64,000 nt of DNA, from contig NZ_JAUKWP010000006.1 in NCBI RefSeq assembly GCF_030504545.1, forward strand, positions 258 to 64,257, given 5' to 3'. Made by a program: the position numbers and the translations under genes. Below the pieces are notes generated by a model, which did no database searches, was not told where the DNA came from, and worked only from the letters and a program-made list of their open reading frames with translations. Of this stretch, positions 56,739-64,000 are shown one piece after another. The stretch comes from Lactobacillus sp. YT155. Lineage in GTDB: Bacteria; Bacillota; Bacilli; Lactobacillales; Lactobacillaceae. Positions within the stretch are counted from its first letter, which is position 1. Each line of letters begins with the position of its first letter.

Positions 56739-56752
56739 TGTAAGCGTTATCT
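56739..56752 (+). promoter_or_regulatory. cre site upstream of arcA
   Basis: TGTAAGCGTTATCT matches the CcpA consensus TGWAANCGNTNWCA except for the last base. It lies 34 bp before the arcA ATG. Catabolite repression of arginine deiminase clusters is well known in lactic acid bacteria. Confidence 0.65.
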
Positions 56753-56785
56753 TAAGCTCGTAAACAAATACAAGGAGGTATCACG

Positions 56786-58021
56786 ATGACAAGTCCCATT
56801 CATGTATTTTCTGAAATTGGAAAATTGAAGACAGTAATGTTGAAACGCCCAGGTAGGGAAGTTGAAAACATTACTCCTGATATTATGTATCGTTTGTTAT
56901 TTGACGATATTCCATATTTACCAACTATTCAAAAGGAACATGATTTCTTTGCCAAAACTCTTCAAGACAATGGTATCGAAGTTGTGTATCTAGAAAACTT
57001 AGCAGCAGAAGCTATTGATGCTGGTAACGTTAAGGAAGAATTCTTAGACAAGATGCTTTCAGAATCAAATATCAAATCTGATTCAATTAGAGAAGCTTTG
57101 AGAGAATATCTTCTATCAATGGAAACATTAGACATGGTTGAAAAGATTATGGCTGGTGTCCGTACAAATGAAATTGATGTTAAATCAAAAGCCTTGATTG
57201 ATTTAAGTGCAGATGATGAATATCCATTCTTTATGGACCCAATGCCTAACCTTTACTTCACTAGAGACCCTGCAGCAGCAATGGGTGATGGTCTAACAAT
57301 TAACAGAATGACATTCGAAGCTCGTCAAAGAGAATCAATGTTCATGGAAGTTATTATGGCTCACCATCCAAGATTTGGTACTGGAGAAGCTAGTGTATGG
57401 CGTGATCGTAACCATCTAGATCGTATTGAAGGTGGGGATGAATTAATCCTTAGTGACAAAGTTCTAGCTATTGGTATTTCACAAAGAACTTCAGCACAAT
57501 CAATTGAAGAATTAGCTACTGTCTTGTTCAATGAACATTCAGGATTTGAAAAAGTTCTAGCTATTAAGATTCCTCATAACCATGCAATGATGCATTTAGA
57601 TACCGTATTTACAATGATTGACTATGACAAATTCACTATTCATCCAGGTATTCAAGGAAAAGGTGGACAAATTGATGTCTTTACCCTTGAATCAGATGGC
57701 AACAATGGTGTGAAAATTAGTCACGGAACTGACCTACAAAAAGCTCTTAGTGAAGCTCTAGGCCAACCAGAACTAACATTAATTCCTTGTGGTGGCGGTG
57801 ACGCAGTTGTAGCACCAAGAGAACAATGGAATGATGGTTCAAATACTTTAGCAATTGCCCCTGGTGTGGTTGTTACATATGATCGTAACTATGTATCAAA
57901 TGAAATTCTAAGAAGCCAAGGCATTAAGGTTATTGAAGTTCTATCAAGTGAATTATCACGTGGTCGTGGCGGCCCTCGTTGCATGAGTATGCCATTAGTA
58001 AGAGAAGATTTAAATAAATAA
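56786..58021 (+). CDS. arcA: Arginine deiminase
   Basis: A 411-residue Arc[21 protein letters not shown] (substrate arginine contacts), [16 protein letters not shown] (His/Asp) and the catalytic cysteine C399 in [14 protein letters not shown] are all present. It hydrolyses arginine to citrulline and ammonia, the first step of the ADI pathway giving ATP and acid tolerance. AAGGAGGT lies before the ATG. First gene of arcABCDR with ArcR-type and cre sites upstream. Confidence 0.98.
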   Translation: MTSPIHVFSEIGKLKTVMLKRPGREVENITPDIMYRLLFDDIPYLPTIQKEHDFFAKTLQDNGIEVVYLENLAAEAIDAGNVKEEFLDKMLSESNIKSDSIREALREYLLSMETLDMVEKIMAGVRTNEIDVKSKALIDLSADDEYPFFMDPMPNLYFTRDPAAAMGDGLTINRMTFEARQRESMFMEVIMAHHPRFGTGEASVWRDRNHLDRIEGGDELILSDKVLAIGISQRTSAQSIEELATVLFNEHSGFEKVLAIKIPHNHAMMHLDTVFTMIDYDKFTIHPGIQGKGGQIDVFTLESDGNNGVKISHGTDLQKALSEALGQPELTLIPCGGGDAVVAPREQWNDGSNTLAIAPGVVVTYDRNYVSNEILRSQGIKVIEVLSSELSRGRGGPRCMSMPLVREDLNK

Positions 58022-58034
58022 TAGGAGCATTAAA

Positions 58035-59048
58035 ATGACAAGTATATTTCAAGGAAGAAGCTTATTAGCTGAAAAAGATTTCACCAAAGAGGAATTAGAA
58101 TATTTAATCAATTTCTCATTACACCTAAAGGATTTGAAAAAAAGAGGAATCCCTCATCACTATCTAGAAGGTAAGAACATTGCCTTACTATTCGAAAAGA
58201 ACTCAACTAGAACTCGTTCAGCATTTACAACTGCTGCAATCGACCTAGGTGCTCATCCAGAATTCTTAGGAAAAGATGACATCCAATTAGGTAAGAAAGA
58301 ATCAGTTGAAGATACTGGTAAAGTTTTGGGAAGCATGTTCGATGGAATTGAATTCCGTGGATTTAGTCAAAAAGTTGTTGAAGACTTGGCTAAGTATTCA
58401 GGAGTTCCAGTATGGAACGGTTTGACTGACGAATGGCATCCAACACAAATGATTGCTGACTTCATGACTGTTAAAGAAAACTTTGGCAAACTTGAAGGAA
58501 TCACTTTAACTTATGTTGGTGACGGTCGTAACAACATGGCTAACAGTTTACTTGTCACTGGCTCAATGCTCGGTGTAAATATTCATATTGTTGCTCCTGA
58601 TTCACTACAACCAACAAAAGAAGTTCAAGATCTTGCAGAAGGCTACGCTAAGAAGACTGGTAGCAAGAACATGATTACTTCAAACGTTGATGAAGGTGTT
58701 AAAGGCTCAGATGTATTGTACACGGATGTTTGGGTATCCATGGGTGAAGAAGACAAGTTCGACGAAAGAGTTAAGATGCTTCAACCATACCAAATCAACA
58801 TGGATATGGTTAAGAAAACTGGCAACGATGACATGATTATCATGCACTGTCTACCAGCATTCCATGACACAGAAACCGAATATGGTAAGAAGATCTATGA
58901 CGAATTCGGAATCAAAGAAATGGAAATCACTGATGAAGCATTCAGAAGTAAACATGCTCGTCAATTCGAGGAAGCAGAAAACAGAATGCATTCAATCAAA
59001 GCTATTATGGCTGCTACGTTGGGTAATTTATTTATTCCACATGCATAA
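58035..59048 (+). CDS. arcB: Ornithine carbamoyltransferase, catabolic
   Basis: A 337-residue transferase. [12 protein letters not shown] is the carbamoyl-phosphate-binding STRTR motif (about 55-66), with DEWHPTQ and [10 protein letters not shown] later in the chain. It converts citrulline and phosphate to ornithine and carbamoyl phosphate. AGGAGC precedes the ATG, 14 bp after arcA. A strong hairpin separates it from arcC. Confidence 0.97.
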   Translation: MTSIFQGRSLLAEKDFTKEELEYLINFSLHLKDLKKRGIPHHYLEGKNIALLFEKNSTRTRSAFTTAAIDLGAHPEFLGKDDIQLGKKESVEDTGKVLGSMFDGIEFRGFSQKVVEDLAKYSGVPVWNGLTDEWHPTQMIADFMTVKENFGKLEGITLTYVGDGRNNMANSLLVTGSMLGVNIHIVAPDSLQPTKEVQDLAEGYAKKTGSKNMITSNVDEGVKGSDVLYTDVWVSMGEEDKFDERVKMLQPYQINMDMVKKTGNDDMIIMHCLPAFHDTETEYGKKIYDEFGIKEMEITDEAFRSKHARQFEEAENRMHSIKAIMAATLGNLFIPHA

Positions 59049-59062
59049 AAAATAGTTTAAAG

Positions 59063-59108
59063 AGGGGCTGGTAACAAAACTTTGTTTTGTCCCGGCCCCT
59101 TATTTTTT
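59063..59108 (+). terminator. Strong hairpin terminator between arcB and arcC
   Basis: AGGGGCTGGTAACAAAAC / GTTTTGTCCCGGCCCCT around TTT, then TTATTTTTT. It lies inside the operon, so it should reduce arcC-arcD-arcR expression relative to arcAB. Confidence 0.85.
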
Positions 59109-59125
59109 AAGAAGGAGAGAATAAA

Positions 59126-60073
59126 ATGGCTCATAGAAAAATCGTAGTTGCTCTAGGTGGAAATGCAATTCTTTCAAAAGATGCTACCGCAGATGCACAA
59201 AAAAAAGCTGTTAAAGATACAGTTAATCAATTAATCAAATTTGTTAAAAATGGTGATCAATTAATCATTTCTCACGGAAACGGACCACAAGTTGGAAATA
59301 TCTTAATTCAACAAGCTAATTCCGACTCAGAACAAACACCAGCAATGCCTTTAGATACTGCTGGAGCAATGTCACAAGGAGAAATTGGTTATTGGATGCA
59401 AAATGCTTTTAACGAAGCACTTAAGCAAGAAGGAATTGATCTTGATGTAGCAACAATCGTTACACAAACAATTGTTGATGCAAAAGATCCTGGATTCGAA
59501 AATCCAACCAAACCAATTGGACCTTTCTATACAAAAGAAGAAATGGAAAAACAACAATCACAAAATCCCGATGCTAAATTCGTTGAAGATTCTGGCCGTG
59601 GATATCGTCGTGTTGTGGCTTCACCAATTCCTACTGGTATTAAGGAAGCAAACATCATCAAACAATTAGTTGAATCAAATGTTATTACTATTTCAGCTGG
59701 TGGTGGTGGTGTTCCTGTAGTTGAAGACGGCAATAAATTAGTTGGTGTCGAAGCTGTTATTGATAAAGACTTCGCATCAGAAAAAGTTGCCGAATTAGTT
59801 GAAGCAGATATGTTTATCATCTTGACTGCTGTTGAAAATGTTTATGTTAACTTCAATAAACCAGACCAAAAGAAATTGGACAATGTAACAGTGGCTGAAC
59901 TTGAGAAATATATTGATGAAGATCAATTCGCTAAAGGAAGTATGCTTCCAAAGATTCAAGCAGCTATCAAATATGTTAATAATCGTCCAGACAGTAAAGC
60001 AATTATTACTTCATTGGACAATGTTAAAAACCTACTTGCAAATGATGCAGGTACGATTGTTACTAAAGGTTAA
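59126..60073 (+). CDS. arcC: Carbamate kinase
   Basis: A 315-residue amino-acid-kinase-fold enzyme. KIVVALGGNAIL at the N-terminus, ISHGNGPQVGNILIQQ, GGGGVPVVED and the C-terminal KGSMLPKIQAAI are family motifs. It makes ATP from carbamoyl phosphate, the energy-yielding step of the pathway. AAGGAGAG precedes the ATG. Confidence 0.97.
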   Translation: MAHRKIVVALGGNAILSKDATADAQKKAVKDTVNQLIKFVKNGDQLIISHGNGPQVGNILIQQANSDSEQTPAMPLDTAGAMSQGEIGYWMQNAFNEALKQEGIDLDVATIVTQTIVDAKDPGFENPTKPIGPFYTKEEMEKQQSQNPDAKFVEDSGRGYRRVVASPIPTGIKEANIIKQLVESNVITISAGGGGVPVVEDGNKLVGVEAVIDKDFASEKVAELVEADMFIILTAVENVYVNFNKPDQKKLDNVTVAELEKYIDEDQFAKGSMLPKIQAAIKYVNNRPDSKAIITSLDNVKNLLANDAGTIVTKG

Positions 60074-60099
60074 TTTATAAATAGATTGGAGTGATAAAA

Positions 60100-61533
60100 A
60101 TGTCAGAAACCCCTGTAAAGAAAATTGGTTTATTTGCTCTTATTGCCTTAGTTGTCAGTTCCTCAATTGGTAGTGGAGTATTCGGACTAACTTCTGATTT
60201 AGCAGCCGCTTCAGCACCAGGACCGGTTTTAATAGGTTGGGTTGTCGTAGGAATTGGTATTTTGATGCTAGCTCTTTCGATGAACAATTTATTAATTAAA
60301 GAACCAGAAATGGAAGGGATATTCGCTTATCCTGAGAAACAATTTGGTCCTTTCGCTGGCTTCATTAGTGGCTGGGGATATTGGTTATCCGCATGGCTAG
60401 GAAACGTTGCCTTTGCAACAATTCTTATGAGTGCTATCGGATACTTCTTCCCAATCTTTAAGACCGGACAAAATATTCCGTCGATTATCGTCGCAAGTAT
60501 TTTCTCCTGGGGATTAACATATATTGTTAATCGTGGTATCGAAAGTGCCGCCTTTATTAATGCAATTGTTACTGTTTGTAAGTTAGTTCCACTATTTGTA
60601 TTCATTGTTGTTGGAATTGCAATGTTTAAAGGTGGAGTATTTACGCAAGACTTCTGGGGTAACCTCAGCTCAAACGTAATGCACAATACTAACGGCTCCG
60701 TTATGAACCAAATTAAAGGTTGTTTAATGGTTATGATGTGGGTATTCGTTGGTGTTGAAGGTGCTTCAATGCTTTCAGCTCGTGCTGAGAAGAAATCCGA
60801 AGCCGGAAAAGCTACTATCATTGGTCTTTTGAGTTTACTAGTTATCTACATCTTTGCTTCTGTATTACCATACGGAATTTTGACCCAAGCTCAACTAGCA
60901 AACATCAAACAACCTGCTATGCTTTACATCTTTGTTAAGATGGTTGGCCCATGGGGTGGTTGGGTAATCGGTGTCGGAATGATTATCTCAATTCTTGGAT
61001 CATGGTTGTCATGGACTATGCTTCCATCAGAAACTACTTCATTAATGGCTCAACAAAAATTACTTCCAAAATCATTTGGTAAATTGAATAAGTTCAAAGC
61101 ACCAACATTCTCATTAGTATTGACTGCTATTCTTATTCAAATCTTCTTGATCACTCTTCTATTCACAGAGAGTGCATATAACTTTGCTCTTTCACTATGT
61201 ACGGCTGTAATCTTGGTTTGTTATATCTTTATCGGACTTTATCAAATCAAATATTCATACGATCACATCAGTGAAAAAGGAAGCAAAACTCAATTACTAA
61301 TTGGTATCATCGCCCTTGCATTCCAACTATTTGGACTATTCATGGCTGGAATTAATTACTTACTTCTTTGTCTAATAGCTTATATTCCTGGAATTTACTT
61401 CTACGGAAGAGCTAGAAAAGAAAAAGGAGAAAAAGAATTCTTATCTAAGGGAGAATGGATAATTACTGGTATAATTACAGTAGGAGCAATCGCTGGATTG
61501 ATTATGATTATGACTGGTAACATATCAGTATAA
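60100..61533 (+). CDS. arcD: Arginine:ornithine antiporter, APC family
   Basis: A 477-residue permease with about 12-13 helices. VVSSSIGSGVFGLTSDLAAA (first APC helix) and the segment VFVGVEGASMLSARAEKKSE are typical of ArcD-type basic amino acid antiporters. It exchanges arginine for ornithine without energy cost. Start is ATG 60100 behind GGAG (60088-60091); the GTG at 60091 overlaps that site. 26 bp after arcC. Confidence 0.93.
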   Translation: MSETPVKKIGLFALIALVVSSSIGSGVFGLTSDLAAASAPGPVLIGWVVVGIGILMLALSMNNLLIKEPEMEGIFAYPEKQFGPFAGFISGWGYWLSAWLGNVAFATILMSAIGYFFPIFKTGQNIPSIIVASIFSWGLTYIVNRGIESAAFINAIVTVCKLVPLFVFIVVGIAMFKGGVFTQDFWGNLSSNVMHNTNGSVMNQIKGCLMVMMWVFVGVEGASMLSARAEKKSEAGKATIIGLLSLLVIYIFASVLPYGILTQAQLANIKQPAMLYIFVKMVGPWGGWVIGVGMIISILGSWLSWTMLPSETTSLMAQQKLLPKSFGKLNKFKAPTFSLVLTAILIQIFLITLLFTESAYNFALSLCTAVILVCYIFIGLYQIKYSYDHISEKGSKTQLLIGIIALAFQLFGLFMAGINYLLLCLIAYIPGIYFYGRARKEKGEKEFLSKGEWIITGIITVGAIAGLIMIMTGNISV

Positions 61534-61555
61534 GTCCATTTACCAAGGAGGAGAT

Positions 61556-62248
61556 ATGCTTAGCTCAAAGGAATATCCCAAATATATTGAATTTTTAAAA
61601 ACTCGACCTGAGTTTTCAGAATTTTCTCATGAAGAAATGAATATCTTAATGAACAACATGAAGGTAAAGAACTTCAAAAAGGGGCAAGTATTATTTGATC
61701 AAGCGGATGAACGTAATCGATTTTACTTTGTCAAAAAAGGGTTAGTGCGCGGCGAACGTACCGATGAGACCGGAGATTTTATCTTTTATACCTATATCAG
61801 AGAAAATCTGGCTTTTCCATATCGTGGTATGTTCAAAGATATGTACTATCCTTACTCGGCACAAGCAATGACCGACATTGAAATCATTCATTTTCCAATG
61901 GCAACATTTGAAAACTTACTCCTTAAGAATTCAACAATGATGATGAAGGTCATTCAAGAAATGGCTTCGATTATTAGTGAAACCGAGAATAATATTCAAC
62001 AAATGGTTACCTCAAGTGCTCAAAAGAGAGTAATTCATGCTCTAAAGATTTTTTCCGAGAATTTGGGATGTGCTGATAAGAATCAAAAAATATCAATTCC
62101 TTATCCAATTACGATTCAAGAAGTGGCCACCTTTAGTGGAACCACGCGAGAAACAACTGGACAAATAATTAAGAATCTAGTTAATGAAAAATATATTAGC
62201 TATGACCATAAACGATTTGTCTTCAATAAAAAGTTTAGTAAGTTATAA
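61556..62248 (+). CDS. arcR: Crp/Fnr family regulator of the arginine deiminase cluster (ArcR)
   Basis: A 230-residue Crp/Fnr protein. The cyclic-nucleotide-binding-fold domain spans about 20-140 (GQVLFDQADERNRFYFVKKG). The C-terminal HTH is ITIQEVATFSGTTRETTGQIIKNL (two parts, about 182-205). No Fnr-type cysteine cluster is seen at the N-terminus. It lies last in the arc cluster, as arcR does in Latilactobacillus sakei, and an exact Crp/Fnr box precedes arcA. AAGGAGG lies before the ATG. Confidence 0.9.
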   Translation: MLSSKEYPKYIEFLKTRPEFSEFSHEEMNILMNNMKVKNFKKGQVLFDQADERNRFYFVKKGLVRGERTDETGDFIFYTYIRENLAFPYRGMFKDMYYPYSAQAMTDIEIIHFPMATFENLLLKNSTMMMKVIQEMASIISETENNIQQMVTSSAQKRVIHALKIFSENLGCADKNQKISIPYPITIQEVATFSGTTRETTGQIIKNLVNEKYISYDHKRFVFNKKFSKL

Positions 62249-62274
62249 AAAGTCATCGTTTGATGGCTTTTTTC
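62247..62274 (+). terminator. Rho-independent terminator after arcR
   Basis: AAAAAGTCATC / GATGGCTTTTTT arms with one G-U pair around GTTT; overlaps the arcR stop. Confidence 0.85.
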
Positions 62275-62359
62275 TTTAGTGCTCAGTTTTTAAGCGTATT
62301 CTTTCACGCTCTTTTCTGATAGAATTAATCGAGAATAAAATGCAAAGAAAGTGAAGTAA

Positions 62360-63508
<1,149 letters not shown>

Positions 63509-63563
63509 TTTTTCGGCTTAATGTAGTACAATTATAAGTAAATAAAAATTTAGAGGTGTTTAA

Positions 63564-63941
63564 ATGAATTACACATTGATTCTAATGATGGCTGGATTGT
63601 TTGCGGTTATGTATTTCTTAATGTTCCGTCCACAAAAGAAACAACAACAACAACGTGCTAACATGCTTAAAGAAATGCAAAAAGGTGACAAAGTTGTTAC
63701 TATTGGTGGTTTAAAAGGAACTGTCGATGAAATCGACAATGACACAAGAGAAATCGTTATCGATGCCGATGGCGTATTTTTAACTTTTGACCTTGGTGCA
63801 ATTAGAACAACAACAAAGGCTACTGCAACTGATACAAGTGCTCCTGCTGCAACAGAAACAAAGGCTGCAGAAAAAGTTGAAGAGCCAAAAGAAGAAGAAA
63901 AAGAAGCAAAAACTGAAACAGAAGCAAAAGCAGAAAAATAA
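63564..63941 (+). CDS. yajC: Preprotein translocase subunit YajC
   Basis: A 125-residue YajC. One N-terminal membrane helix (ILMMAGLFAVMYFLMFRPQ), then RPQKKQQQQRANMLKEMQKG and VVTIGGLKGTVDEID. The C-terminus from about residue 90 is an Ala/Glu/Lys/Thr-rich tail of low complexity. An accessory protein of the Sec translocon membrane complex. AGAGGTG precedes the ATG; 55 bp after tgt. Confidence 0.93.
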   Translation: MNYTLILMMAGLFAVMYFLMFRPQKKQQQQRANMLKEMQKGDKVVTIGGLKGTVDEIDNDTREIVIDADGVFLTFDLGAIRTTTKATATDTSAPAATETKAAEKVEEPKEEEKEAKTETEAKAEK

Positions 63942-63962
63942 ACGTTTCCGAACGTTTTTTTT
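63940..63962 (+). terminator. Rho-independent terminator after yajC
   Basis: AAACGTT / AACGTTT around TCCG followed by T run; overlaps the yajC stop codon. Confidence 0.85.
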
Positions 63963-63978
63963 CTAGCCTTAAGTCCGT

Positions 63979-63984
63979 TATAAT
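63979..63984 (+). promoter_or_regulatory. -10 box for a gene beyond the window
   Basis: A consensus TATAAT follows the yajC terminator; a fitting -35 is not clear. The gene it would serve lies outside the window. Confidence 0.35.
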
Positions 63985-64000
63985 GTAAAAGAATTAAAGT

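Noticed and set aside
60327-60821. Minus-strand open frame of 164 codons
   Set aside because: Antisense shadow of arcD with no supporting signals.

Overview
The window looks like one stretch of chromosome from a low-GC Gram-positive of the Lactobacillaceae. I infer a Companilactobacillus-like heterofermenter or homofermenter from gene content and order, but I could not run a search. Support: AT-rich DNA, strong Shine-Dalgarno sites with several TTG/GTG starts, a Rex regulator beside an ABC-F gene and groESL, many PTS operons, LPXTG surface proteins with MucBP/Ig-like domains, and an arginine deiminase cluster ending in an arcR-type Crp/Fnr gene. No rRNA, tRNA, prophage, transposase or CRISPR array was seen.

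Layout. (1) 1-3.5 kb: tail of an anchored surface protein, a small membrane protein, the t6A/ribosome genes tsaB-rimI-tsaD, and an O6-alkylguanine-DNA alkyltransferase. (2) 3.5-11.5 kb: a divergent alpha-mannoside locus with GH92, a GntR/LacI-type repressor, an MBL-fold protein, an MFS transporter, GH125 and a ROK kinase. All enzymes lack signal peptides, so import followed by cytoplasmic trimming is implied. (3) 11.5-14.2 kb: ABC-F and rex. (4) 14.4-30.3 kb: three PTS loci, each with its own PRD regulator: a fructose-family IIA/IIBC; an ascorbate-family IIA/IIB/IIC with a SIS-domain protein; and a lactose/cellobiose-family IIB/IIA/IIC with a GH1 enzyme. An acetyltransferase, manA and an antitoxin-like peptide lie between them. 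(5) 30.3-35.3 kb: a compact defence-like island with a C5 methyltransferase, a Sau3AI-type endonuclease (predicted GATC) and an unrecognised two-gene unit. (6) 35.4-46.3 kb: housekeeping block DUF2798, groES-groEL, ymdB, mutS-mutL-ruvA-ruvB-queA. (7) 46.4-56.6 kb: a surface-protein region with two LPXTG proteins, a secreted BspA-like protein, an Mga-like regulator, a MarR regulator and a roughly 690-bp gene-free stretch. (8) 56.7-62.3 kb: arcA-arcB-arcC-arcD-arcR. (9) 62.3-64 kb: tgt-yajC.

How parts connect: GH92/GH125 would release mannose, the ROK kinase could phosphorylate it, and ManA (19.3 kb) would feed it to glycolysis. Carbon control is visible as cre-like sites before the cellobiose-type PTS and arcA, and weaker ones before the mannoside operon and the repeat-rich surface protein. 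The arc promoter also carries an exact TGTGA-N6-TCACA box, fitting ArcR.

Most interesting items: a GH1 enzyme whose acid/base glutamate is replaced by glutamine, as in myrosinases; the unrecognised cytosolic plus membrane protein pair beside the GATC restriction system; a duplicated promoter/leader module in the surface region, one copy of which drives no gene and leads into a candidate structured RNA; and a dispersed intergenic hairpin element.
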